Positions 28,001 through 40,422 of a stretch of DNA of 64,000 nucleotides are shown piece after piece (within the stretch, counting starts at the first letter, position 1; every line of letters starts with the position of its first letter). The DNA lies in NCBI GenBank assembly GCA_013398295.1, contig VZSF01000997.1, positions 1-64,000 of the forward strand, in the 5' to 3' direction. The position numbers and the translations under genes were made by a program. The stretch is from Chionis minor (lineage: Eukaryota; Chordata; Aves; Charadriiformes; Chionididae). The notes under the pieces were generated by a model. That model worked only from the letters and a program-made list of their open reading frames with translations. It was not told the origin of the DNA and ran no database searches.

Positions 28001-30230
28001 TTCAGTGATGCTTCTAAGGCCAGACCAGGGTTTCACAGTATGTCTGTGCACGAACAGCTCTGACGCACCAAGAGCAAAGACCTGTCAAACTATGGTGCGG
28101 TCCTTGTTTCTGCCCTTCCCAGAGACGGAGTCTGTAAAAGCCCTTTTCTGGAATAGCTCCTCTTCACTGCGCACCCACTCACCTTTGCTTTCTGGCACAC
28201 TGGGAAGGTTGAGCCCAGGCTCTGTCCTACCTTCCCACACCTCAACCGAATGCCCAGGAGGGAAGTACGGGCTCAGGGATACCTGCGCTCCCATTCTCAC
28301 TCACACCTGAGCTCTGAGGAAGCTACTGTCACCTTCTCGGCCTTGTGCACAACCACAAACCCACTCTGGTTACTGCAGTAGCGTATTCACACCAAAAAGC
28401 TCAGGAATAGCTACAATGATCCTCTCAAACAGTACTGTTGCATGGCTGCCTTTGGATAGCTTTGCCTTCAATGCGACTTGTTCTGTTTGTTTCTTGCTAT
28501 TTCATATCTACCTGTTTGTTAAACAGAGATTATCTCTTACAAATATAGCTCTTAGCTGTTCACAACAGGTTTCACCACTTGGGTTTGGTGGCTTCATTTA
28601 TACAGACTTTTGCCTTTCAATGAAGGACAGGAGGATTCTTTTTCATTCTATACACATGAACAGATGAGTATGTGTTCTATGCATTTTTTCAGTGATTATC
28701 ATAATTTTTCATAAAGCCTTTTCTATCCCAATATTCATCATATGCTTACTAGTCCTGGGAATAAAATCAAAGGTTCCCCTTCCTGTTTTGCCTATTAACT
28801 AACTAGCTGTGATCTTTCAGCGAGCACACAGAAGTCACCTCAGGAAACAGGACTGGTGTTTACCATGTGTGATCCCTGGCTGACTTTTGTCTGGCAGTCA
28901 ACTCCATCAGGACCTATCAGCTCCTGTACTTTTCCACAGCAAGGGACATAGTGATCATCCTCTCCATCTTCACGGCATGTCTTTTTTATCTGGGGGTGCA
29001 AAGTTTGTCCAAAAAGGGTAAAAAAGGAATGTTTTGTGGGAACTTTTGTGTGTAAGACCTCTCACCATCAAAATTCACATGATATATAGGAGAAAAATAA
29101 ATTAGCTTAGTGAGGCGAAAACAAAAGATGAAGGTATGTAACACAATGAAGGTATAGAACGTGCTGTTTGACAGTGTTTTTCCCCTACCCCAGAAAAAGT
29201 GAGAACCTGCTACCCAGACCAATTATACAAGATGTGTCCCGAGGGATGGCAGACAGAAGAGACAGCCAAACAAAAACTTTTACAAAAATCTGGGAATCTG
29301 TTATTTCTGTCTAAATATAGAGCTCGGTAAATAGTGAGGTCCACACTGAATTCCCTTATGAAAGGGCAGAGCACAAGATGAGTAGGGTAGAGTGAGAAAA
29401 TATGTGATTAACACCTCATGCTTCTGCTCTGCAGAAGCGCTCAACCTATTTAAGCGGACAGATATAAAAGGGAAGAAAATAAACTTTTGTCAGGCATTGT
29501 TACGGAAAGTTGTGTCATGATGTGATGTCTTAAAGGGTTGAGGGAAGTTCTGAAAGCTCAGGATTTTAATGGATTTTATAAAAGACTAATTCCTAATGCT
29601 AACGGCCAGATCTTCTATGCATTCATAGATGATGAGAGTATTTAGCTTGTATTAATCAGGACATAGAAAAGATCTAAATCTTCATGATTTAGAGACAACC
29701 CCTCACTGATAGGTTTAAGATAATTATGTCTACTGCAGTCAAGCAAATCCTTAAAGGCTGGGTGTCATTTACATCCCCTGGAGCAGCTAATTTGACACAA
29801 TAGGTTGGGTCTGATGAGAAATCAAGATCCATTTGAGTGGTGAGGGCAAGATGAGGCAGAGAACTGCAAGTCCCACACAGCAGTTGGCAGTCTGATGGTT
29901 CAGCAAATGCCAAGTATTACAACCTTGAACCCCATGTGAACATCAATGGGCCGACCCTGCAGAGAGCAAATCAGCAACTGACCAAAGCTCCACAGCCCAC
30001 CTGTAACGTAAATTGAACATCACAGGCAGCAACAGCAGAGAGCAAATCAGCAGCCGAGCCAGACCTCCGCCACTGCTCACGCTCTTTCATAAAAGCTGGC
30101 TACCAGGCTGTGCTCGTCCCTACTCGCAAGAACCAGATCAGTTGCACCAATGGCTCAAGACGGAGTGCAGTACTGTCACTCAGAGAAAGACTTTATCTTG
30201 TCCCCTCACAGTAAGAAGGTTCCTAAAAGG

Positions 30231-33200
30231 ATGGCGTCCCTCTTGGAGATGAAAGAAATCTTCCGCAATGCTGATGCAGTGTGCTTTGATGTGGACAGTA
30301 CAGTCATCAGGGAAGAAGGCATTGATGAGCTTGCGAAGTTCTGTGGAGTTGGAGACGCTGTTGCAGAGATGTATGTATATTTGCCGTTTACTTCATAGGA
30401 ATAGTAGTAAAAAATAAGCACGGATAAGGTTAATCTGTGACAATGGATTTACAATACGGAGTAATTCAACTCTGTCATGGGAGATTATTACAGTTTTTAA
30501 AGGATGTGGGGAATAATAAGTGGAGTTAATGCATAATGAAGTAACTTCTTTTGGAATTGTGAAGCCACTCAACAAAACTGTACCAACATGAATTTTCTAC
30601 TGCAAATCTTTTTGATAGACTAACATCAGCCCTCAGCATTAAACTTGGCTAAGCACTAGCAAACCTTATTATGAGATGGAGGAGAGGGGACAACTCTCTG
30701 TAACACTACTCTGAGGTTGATGTTGTTTCCATTGAAGCTGGTAGCAAAAGTTCTGTTATTTTTAGGGAAAGGCACCTGGGCTGTAGTTTAGGAATACTGG
30801 TCCCAGTGGCTCAGATGCACTCACAGAAGGAACGAAGCCGTTTTCCTTTGCCTCGCTGGTTCTCACAAGAGCTCTGATCTGTGGAGCTCTTCTACCAGTG
30901 GTTGCTACTGATCTTTTCAGTGTACCAATCCTCTCCATTACCAGATCGATATGGTCTAACCCAGAACCTACGGTCTCTTACCTTGTTCCTTGTTATTCTT
31001 CTTTAACTAACTGTTCTCAGGAGAAGCCTCAACTTGTTGAGTGTCATTGATTTGCTTTCTCTGGATCACAATTTAGGACACGCAGAGCTATGGGTGGCAC
31101 TGTGACATTCAAAGCAGCTTTAACGGCACGACTAGGTCTCATACGTCCCTCCTATGAGCAAGTGCAGAAATTAATATCTGACAACCCACCTCAGCTAACA
31201 CCAGGAATAAGGTAAGAAGAATTTCAAATGACCTGACAAAAAAGTCTTCCAAAAGCACGTGGCATAAAGCTACAGAATTCTGTGACATTAGTGAGGCTGT
31301 AAGACCATAGAGCTGGTTTAGATTACATTCTTACTCCATTTCCATGTTGTTTGTGTACAAAGCTTGTATTAGGAGCTTATAATGGCCCGAGTCCATGTCA
31401 AGTGGCTCAACAGCCAAGTAAAAAGAAAACAGTCCTAGGTATTAACTGGCGTTTTGGCTGGCAAGCTCAAATTCTGGCTTGAGGATTAAATGGGCATGGA
31501 AAATAATCTGTGCAATCACATCTGCTTTTTGATGGGTGACAGAACTGGGAGGAGATTTAACACCCAGTATGAACTACTGGCTTGGTCTATTCTGCAATTA
31601 TATTACCTCTCTCTTACACTTCCGTGGGCAGTCACATCCCTGGACTCAGCTTAGGGGATCCAATGTTCAGACTACTCATTCTGTACTGAAGTCCCTAAAA
31701 AAAGTATTAAAAAAAAAATCATTAAGGGGAAAGACATATATACGTCTGTATTCATTCATCTTTGGGTTTGGACTAAACTTTAACTATTAAAGCTGAAAAG
31801 TGGTTTTGGGTTTTTTTCCTACTCAAATTGTTTCAAACAATTGAAAAGAATTTCTTTACTACAAAATCTGCCCATAGCTCCAAGACTAAAATATTTTTAG
31901 CACATACAGTAGTTTTAGATGATGCTGTGCTTTTATATTCTCCTTGAAATGAAGCACATCCTCAGCATTTTCTGTAGAAGGCATAGCTTGATGTAACTAC
32001 AAAGAGAACATTGTTGTCCCTGTTTAGAATCACATGATTTCCCTTTTCATTCCTCCCCTTTCTTCCTCCTTTTCTGTGTAGCCTGCTTTAAGCTTCCACT
32101 TTGCTTTTCTAGCATTTCTGCTGTTACTGCTACCACTTCTAATGCTCAGCATCGCTGCATGCTGATCTTCCTGCTTCTAGAGCCAAATCCTGCAAAACTT
32201 TTAACTGCCTTCAAGACCCGTCGACATTAACTGCGTCCAAAAACTTCTACTTTTTTTGATTCCTTTTCTGTAGCCGGTGCCCTCTTCTAAAGACGGAGTT
32301 AGAAAATGTTTGCACTTTGCATGCTTTCCAGCCCACTTTTGCATTTTGGTGCAGTGGCTTTATCACCCCTCCATTCCCTGCTTTCTTCTGCAGTATAGAT
32401 TCATTCTCTTGCTGTTGTTTTACTTCAGAAAAAAATCTGAACTGGATCTGCTGTCATTTGTTCAAGGGAACTAATGTGAACACTATGAAAGTGTAAAGAA
32501 AACATTTCTAGGGAGTGCTCGTTTCCGAGCAACTAAATACCTGTTTGTCTCTAGAGGTGATGGGTTTGTTCATCTCTTTCCAAGCAAGGCGTTTGCACAA
32601 ACTTGTGAAGAGAAGGAAAAGCTTTGGGCAGCAGAGATGGATGGAGCTGAAAAGCAGCACAACTCCTAACTAAACTGGAATAACACAAAGTATAGCACGG
32701 GCAGGCTTGTTCAGGAAAGACGTATTTTAACTTTCTTGTTACCCCTAGACGCGGCCACGTGCTCACACTTGCTGTGCTCTTTCTTCTCAGGGAGCTGGTG
32801 AGCAGGCTTCATCAACGAGGGGTCCAGGTTTTCCTGGTCTCTGGGGGCTTTCAGAGCATCGTGGAGCACGTGGCCTTGCAGCTGAATATTCCAACAGCAA
32901 ACGTCTTTGCCAACAGGCTGAAGTTTTACTTTAATGGTGAGATTCCCTTAAAGTCTCTTTTCTCTGCTAATTAATGCCACTGTTTTGGTTCCAACTGTCA
33001 GATATTGGGCTACATATACTGTCCAGCCTACATGACCTTGTTACCAATCCAGCTAGCTCCAAGTAGGAAAACTGCAAGACCTTACTAAAAACATCAGTTC
33101 AGGTAATTTTCCAGATACATGAAATAGAGCTGTAGTTACTTTTTAATTGCAAGCTGTGCCAAAGGTAAAACATGTTACAGTTGCTGACAGCAGAATTTCA

Positions 33201-35302
33201 TTTTCTCTTGCTCCTTCAAGTTAAAAGAATTTATTACACTTACCTGCTTTCAGAGGCAAACTTCACTTTGAGGGACTTTGAGGCATGTATGGAGAGCGAC
33301 GTACTTTAGCAGAGCTGCTCTGGACTTTAAGCTAGTGTAATCAAGCAGAACTGTAGTTAGTGAGGTTGTTTTTTACTCAGTGTTTCATACGCTGTCTATA
33401 CATCATACTGGATGCTGCTTTTGAAATTTTTACACCAGAATGACTGGACCAGCGTGACTGGGAATGGATTTGTAACACTGCCCATACAGGGTTTCTACTT
33501 TTATCTTAGCATTTCAGCTCTTCGAAAATATCCCCACTGAAACTTGGGTAAAATCCTAGTTTTCACACTTACCTTTTAATTACTTTTTTTGGGATGCTGA
33601 TATTGTGAGGCTTACAGGGCTGCATGTAATTAGCTGTTCTCTGTAGTAAAGACCACAGGCATATATCTTTCTTCACTTAGAAGAAAATACGCTATGTGTC
33701 TAACTTGTCCTTCCACTGTGTTCTAGGAGAATACGCAGGATTTGATGAAACACAACCAACAGCTGAATCAGGGGGGAAAGGAAAGGTTATTACTCATCTG
33801 AAGGAACAGTTCCACTTCAAGAAAGTAGTTATGATTGGTGATGGAGCTACAGATATGGAAGCCTGTCCCCCTGCTGTAAGTATTAAAGAACTGGAATTCT
33901 AAATTCCTTTTGAGCAAAACCTTTGAGGGGAAAAAGCGTGGTTTGAATTCTTTATAGGCCTTCAGGGAAGATAATTAACGCTTGCCCCAGGCTAAGAGAT
34001 TTGTGTAGGTAGTTTTCCTCTAGAAAGGCTGCCTCATGGCATGGTTGGCTTCTCTCAGTTGAGACAGTGTCAGTAAGGGTGTCACTCTAAGCCAGGGTGC
34101 TGGTTGGGTCCAGCAGGACCGTGTACAGTCTAGCGACCTGTCTCAAATCAAGCTGTTGTTATCATGTCTGCCTTTCCCCGCTGTATCCCCACAGTAAGTG
34201 CTTGCTTCTGTCTTACCCTGCTGAGATCCGGGTTCGGAACGCTGACTAGTAGTGACCATGAAGGTCTGGCACAGATCTGGTGGGCATTTGCCTGATACTG
34301 GCCTGCTAAGAGGGTTCATCTCACTGAGATGATGATACAGTGATGATACCTTTCAAAATAGCAGCCCTGACAGGGTGAAAGAATAAAAAATAATAATAAA
34401 AAAATTAATAGAAAGACAACTTTTATAAATGGTCATTTAACAGAGGTGAGATATTAATACCATCTCCCCTTTAGTACATAAAAGTACTGCAACACCCCTT
34501 CTTAGACAGTGCTGAGGGACAGGTATCCCAGTGCATGGAAAATGCACAGGAACAACCTCCGAGAGCTACTGCTGATGTGAGTTAGGACAGCTTGTCCCTT
34601 ACTGTTAAATATGTGTATGACCAAAGCAGCTTGGTAATTGCTTAGTGCTTTCTACCTAAAGGCAAAAAAGAAGCAGTGGAAATTTTAAACACTGCACTTT
34701 CACTGCAGATGGTTTTCTGAGATGTAGAAATGATGATTGTTCCTGGTTAATGATTGAAGACATGGTTAATGGTTACTTTTGGTATCTATCAAACGAGGTA
34801 AACACAGTTAAGATAAACATTATAGGAATAATTGTGAGATGCTGCATGCACGTTTGAATGTTAACTCATTCTTGCGTATGAAGGCTTTATGTTGCATCAC
34901 ACATCAGATTTTCAGTAAAATCTCTGATACGAACAATCTTGCAGTTACGAGACACTGAGACACAACTTTCCTATTGGAAAAAACCCAACCCCCTCTAATA
35001 ACCAAAGTGGTGCAAAATTAAATGTTCATGAAGTTCTTGTTAATAAATTTGAAAAATGAACGTGCAAAGTACAATAGGGGAAGAGGCAGGGACGAATACC
35101 ATATTTTTAAATTCCAAACTTAATTGCTGAGAAGCTCCATTCCTTACATGGGACAGCAATAATGTATGTGCCCATTTTTTCTGTTCTGCAGGACTGTTTC
35201 ATTGGATTTGGAGGAAATGTCATCAGAAAGCAAGTAAAGGAGAAAGCCAAATGGTACATTACTCACTTTGATGAACTGCTAAAGGAACTGGAAGAACGAT
35301 AA
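30231..35302 (+). CDS. PSPH: Phosphoserine phosphatase (5 coding exons)
   Basis: Cytosolic HAD-family phosphatase that hydrolyses O-phosphoserine to serine, the last step of serine synthesis. Coding exons: 30231-30370, 31077-31211, 32791-32936, 33727-33875, 35192-35302. They join to 681 nt, 226 aa, matching the usual length. Motif I is DVDST with nucleophile Asp20. Motif II is Ser109 in SGG. Lys158 lies in GGKGK. Motif III is GDGATD with Asp179 and Asp183. The start at 30231 (MASLLEMK) aligns with the family N-terminus. An in-frame ATG at 30150 lies before the acceptor ending at 30211 and is probably intronic. The promoter is probably some 10 kb upstream, shared with CCT6A. Convergent with NIPSNAP2. 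Confidence 0.97.
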
Positions 35303-35354
35303 ATTATACAGTAAAATAATATATTTAACAACTATAAATCCATTATACAATGCA

Positions 35355-35360
35355 ATTAAA
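35355..35360 (+). terminator. PSPH: PSPH poly(A) signal (ATTAAA)
   Basis: ATTAAA lies 53 bases after the stop and is followed by a GT-rich stretch (gcaaagttgtgttctgg). Confidence 0.65.
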
Positions 35361-35399
35361 CATATATTTGTTTGCAAAGTTGTGTTCTGGATTTTTTAA

Positions 35400-38300
35400 T
35401 GATTCTGGATGTTGGGGACCTTCATCTCTGCCCTGAAACTCATGTTGCAAATGGTGTCAATCTACTTAAATACTTTGTAATGAAAATAAGATTTTTTTAA
35501 AAATATCTTTTCTAAGGTAGAAGTCAGTTGATTATTCGCTCACAAAGACCAAAGGTAGGAAATTATCATTAAGTTAAAAATACCTTCATGGATTTGCCCC
35601 TGGTCAATATTGCATATCTATTGTTCCATAATCATTGAAGCTAACACCCCTACTTATTTTAGGTGGCAATAGAAGGGGCCACAAACGAGAAGTTTGTCTA
35701 GTCAATAGTAAATAACAATAATATGGGTCTAAAAGGTAAACAGAATGGCAAGTTCTTCCCATTGCAAAGAATCCCAGTACTAGGTTAAACAGTGAACAGA
35801 TAAGTAAGAAACATTACTAAGTATCTCCAATTTCATTAAAATATGGCTATGGGAGAACCTGAGGTGTTACTCAACATCACTGTTACTCAACCTGTAGTCT
35901 GAAAGACATGAGGTGCATGCAAATCTCAGATAGATGCAATATTCATCAGTGTCTAAGAAGCACATTTTAAGGCGAGTGATATAGCGGTTTCCATACTTCA
36001 TTAAAATACTGAACTAAATTCCAAAATAGTGATTTTGTGAAATGGTCATACTGTTTACTTAACTCTTTTATTTATTTAACAATCCACCCCTATCAGCATA
36101 TAACTGGATGGAAGCTAATCCATCAACCTTTAAAAAAAAAGTCTACTGATTAATAAAATACTGTGAAACTACCTAGTTTCTCCCTCTGCCTCAAGTGCGG
36201 ATCAAGCACCCTTAAACTGTTTGTGCTAGAATTAAGTCTAACTGTCACATCTTCTGCTTCCTCCCATCCATGTAATACCACCACAGGAGAAATATGGATT
36301 GATATGACACGACTTGTCCTGGTTAAAAAAACCCAAAAATCTACGCAGGCTCTTATCTTCTGGGTCCTTACAAATAGTGCCAGTATTTTTCTGGAAACTG
36401 AAGATTAGGCCGCGTGCGCTCATTGTCTTTCATCCCACCACATATTTCCTGTTTCATAGATAGGAAGAGAAACAAGTGACATGCCTACCCTCCAAAACCT
36501 TACATTCTCTCCACAAGATAATCACAGCTTTTCATAACTTGCATTAGATTTCCTTAATTTAGTAAGATTAAATCAAGGTGCAGTAAGAGAGCTCCTGTCC
36601 AATTGTTTAAGCATTGCCAACAATTAAAACAAATACCAGTTCTGTCCATTTTGCGACACCACCCGAAAGGATGTAGGGGCAAGAGGCATTAGCAAAGCCC
36701 CAGAGCGTGATGAATGACAGCTCTCAGTGATGCCATCTCATGTTTGGCTAAAAACTGAGGCAACAATTGCTTGAAGTTACAGCTTTTAAATACTAGTGAA
36801 GTAGAATGGTTAAAAGAAAACAAACCCAGAAACAAACTTCTGGCGGCTTTTTAGAGAAAGGCAGACATATAAACAGCTATACTGAATATCCGTGTAGAGA
36901 GTTTAAAAACCTCCACGAAAAGCCAAGACAGACAATAGTTGGCGGGCTGCTCCCCATACTCTTCTGGGAGTATTAAACATGATCTCTTTTAAATTCTTCC
37001 TGAGGAAAAAACTCAGCCAGCTCCAAGGGCAGCTCATGGACAATCATGCTTTTGTTTAGGCAAGACTGCATGAGTAGAGCAAGTGTAAACTCTTTCTGCC
37101 CTCATTCAGCGTGTTCCTCTGCAATTCTACAGTTATGAAGCAAAAGAGATGTGTCAGTCTGCTGCAGTTTTCTATTGAATGAAAAGACCACTAAAAAAAA
37201 TAAAATAATAAAAACTCTTAACACCCAGCTAATCAGCTCTAGCTACAGGCCCTGAGCCTACAAACACCGTGACATGCTTCGCTTCAGGTATATGTCATTT
37301 CACCAACGCCATGGTCAGAAGACGGTGCGGGAGGCTCCGTGCCGCAGAAATGTTAACATTCACAGCAGGATCTCCTGCCAGTCTGAGTGCTATGGAAACA
37401 CGGCAGCGTGCCAACCATTTCACAAGAGCTCTTTAGGTCTGACTGGTTTGAAAAAAAACATACCACCCCCACCCCACCCTTCCACTGGGCAAATATCAAG
37501 CCTGACCTCTAATCCAGGAGGTACCAAAAGGATTACTTAGTGTAGTGACCGGCTAAGTGCTTTTGCTTGTAAAATACTGGGAAAAAAAAATAGGAGAGAA
37601 TAAAGCATTGTGAGGGAATTTTCAGTATTACAACGAAGATACCGATTTACCCGAGTGCATCCCACCACAGTAGAGCAAAGTCTGGAGAGCAGCACACATC
37701 AGGCAAGTAACAGCTGGTCTTCAGGTGGGTCTCCTGACCAGGAGCACGGGGAGACACACCGCTGCACACGAACCCTTTCATTTTAATGAGATTATGGAGT
37801 GAGGCAGAATTGCTTTAAGTCATATATTCAGTTTGCATGAGAGGACTTCTTAGAAGTTTGCAGTCTTTTCTAGGAAGACTACAGGACAACTAAACTCGAT
37901 TTTTAATTGTGTCCTCATTACAGTGGAACAAGAATTGATAATTGCCAGAGACCCTTCCAGGCACTGTTTGCCACTTTCCAACCACTGCAAAGTGACTTCA
38001 GTTCTGAAATCTACAAATTCTGCTCTAAGAAGCGCTCACCGAAGGAAGAAGGCAGACTTGGCGGTGAAATTAAGAGGGAAAAGCCCAACAGTGTTCTCAA
38101 CAGGGGGAAAACCAGCTTCAGAAAGGGCTCGGGGCAAAGGGAAGCGAGGAAAAATTGGCATCTACTGTGTTATGGTCAGTGAGTTTACATAGTTATCTGT
38201 AACAAAAATAATAGGAACTAATCTCTCTCTGATGACAGGCAGAGCACGAGTTTGAAGCTCAGAATGACAGGAGGCACATTCATAATACACTGCAACCGCA

Positions 38301-39290
38301 GCAGTGGGAATTCAGATCCGAGGTAGCACAGAAGGAGATTTGTACCATATGATGTCACCCCGCAGAACATCCAGCTATTCCTTCGACTTCTTATTCTCGC
38401 AAAACTTCATGGTCCTTAAGTAACAAGAACTCCGCCTGACTCAATTTAATTCCTGGTGCTCCAGGGTGAAGGGAAGAAACACAGGTTGCATCAGAAACCA
38501 CAAAGTCCTGTAACTCCCAAAATGGTTTTCACCTTTTGTTTCTGATCGAAATTGCTGCTTATGAGGGGTAAGTTACCAGGACAACAAGAAATATGGGAGG
38601 ATACTGGGAGAAATTACAGGGACTGGAAGCTGACATTGCCATCCTTTTTCCACCTCCCCCCCCCCCCCCCNTCTTTGCAGCTAAACGGTAGTCCCAAAAG
38701 TGAAAAAAATGACAGCCTGAAATGACAGTACAGCTCATGACTGACTTGCAAGAAGGAACAGCTGAAAAGATGTACTTGGCCCACTGAGTAAGCCAAGCCG
38801 AGAACTTTATGCTAATATAGGACAGAATTTTACTCAGTAAAATCCCACGATCAGTTGACAACAGGAGGAAAATATGAAAACAGACAAGAATTGGATCAAA
38901 TATTGACTTTGTTCAAGATGAAATTCAAGTGAAGGCAAGACTCTGGTGTATTTCACATGGGAAGAAAAGAAGAAATCAGATCTGAATTATTAAGCATAAT
39001 TTGTGGAGAAAAAAATCAAAAGGAGGAATATTTTGTATTCATCATCACAGCACTTATGACGTCTACAACACTTAGCAAAATGGGATGTAATGGAGATATT
39101 GTAAATTCATTTTGGAGGAGGAGAGCAGAATATTGGGAAATACTGTCCCTGACACAGTGAAGTGGTATTGGCTAAGCAAGCTGAAAAATTCTATGCAATT
39201 ATTCAAATTTTGCATAATAAACACTGCAAGATGAGAGAAAACACAGGTGGTGCAATACATATAAGGTGCCAGTAAAATGTGAAAATTAAA
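35400..39290. other. Intergenic spacer between convergent PSPH and NIPSNAP2
   Basis: AT-rich DNA with no recognised exon on either strand; frames of 60-91 codons show no family features. A C-run ending in a single N (38671) marks an uncertain homopolymer. Some may be long 3' UTR of either gene. Confidence 0.5.
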
Positions 39291-39295
39291 AGGAT

Positions 39296-39301
39296 TTTAT
39301 T
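39296..39301 (-). terminator. NIPSNAP2: Candidate NIPSNAP2 poly(A) signal
   Basis: TTTATT on plus reads AATAAA on minus, about 1.1 kb past the NIPSNAP2 stop, implying a 1.1 kb 3' UTR. No nearer AATAAA was noticed on that strand. Confidence 0.45.
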
Positions 39302-40422
39302 GACCGATATGTTCTTCCTGAAAACTCATTGAAATGTACAAACTGGACATTCAGTAACTGATTTGTACATTCTGTATGTTACACTGAATCTTGTAGCCAC
39401 TTTGAAGAGAGAATATTATTTTCACTTACAGGATGTTCACATCATTGCAGACACCAAAAGTGTGGATATATTCTAGTCTAAAAGTGAAACCAAAATAGAA
39501 CTGGACATAATGGTACACCGCTTTATGCCAATCCTATTGACTCAACATGCGCCAGTTTCACACATCAATTCATAAGTACCTACTGTACAGTTAGTGAAAC
39601 ACCCGACCAAGCATATGTCTGAAGTCATGACTGCTTATTAAATTAAACCCCTTTTCCTAGACGTCCAAGTCATTTGTAGAGATAAATGTATTTAACTGAA
39701 CTTGATTCTCTGCAGAATGTTCAGGCAATCACGTCTTGTCAGTATCTCTTTGAAAACCACAGGGCATACGTCACAAAATTAATTTCACATGTAGATGCCT
39801 ACACAAATGTGCGATTAGTTTCAACAGGCTTCAGAGTCCTTGCAAAACAGAATGCCCTATTCCCTGTCCATAAGCTATCACCTGACAAACAGCATTATCC
39901 TCGATTAATGACTGCCTGTTTGTAAATTTAGAGCTACTTACTGATTTCAGGCCTGCTAGAACAGCTAGGTGTATTTCAGAGCTGCCTGCTTCGGAGCCTC
40001 TAATTTCAGAACTCCCACGTTTGTTTTTAAAATCTGCAGTCATTATAATGCTACACAAAGGCCACAGCAACTGTAACGCTCCATTCTGTTGCTGTTACCG
40101 AACACTGGGCATTGTCTATGTAACAGAAGACACTAAATACTGTACGCCACACTTAACCTGAGGAGCTGTCTCACAGAAGAACACATATATGTCTTTGTAC
40201 ATGTTTTCAATTAACCAACCTTTTAATTACAGTCCTATTTCGTTTTTTCCCGGTACAATCCTAAGAGCAAAAGGTCATTAGATTCTGAAGAAAAGAGGTC
40301 TCTTTTATAAGCTCAATACAGTACTTTTATATTTCAGACTATGATATACAATGTATACCATAAATTAATTTAAGACAAATACTTGTCACTTTATCTATGT
40401 AGGCACAAGTAAATCAGTGACT

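Larger units (their letters stand above)
20350..30211 (+). other. Long non-coding stretch, probably PSPH 5' intron
   Basis: No coding exon of a known family was found across about 9.9 kb. The frames of 60-209 codons here overlap on both strands and look like chance. Visible items: TTAA-rich motifs at 20.34-20.48 kb, a GC-rich patch with a strong donor at 23.74-23.88 kb, an exon-like 46-base segment at 24255-24300, a MIR-like fragment near 25.0 kb, a C-run ending in an N (25810), and a short direct repeat near 30.0 kb. Confidence 0.5.

Noticed and set aside
30150..30230. Upstream in-frame ATG extending PSPH by 27 codons
   Set aside because: It lies before a good acceptor (cccctcacag, ending 30211), and the downstream ATG at 30231 matches the family N-terminus and length.
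34320..34375. C/D-snoRNA-like boxes (GTGATGA at 34340, CTGA at 34324 and 34367) in the PSPH intron between exons 4 and 5
   Set aside because: Box spacing is too short for a C/D snoRNA and no proper terminal stem encloses the boxes.
36425..36510. MIR-like stretch (tttcatagataggaagagaaacaag region)
   Set aside because: The match is too short and diverged to support by eye.
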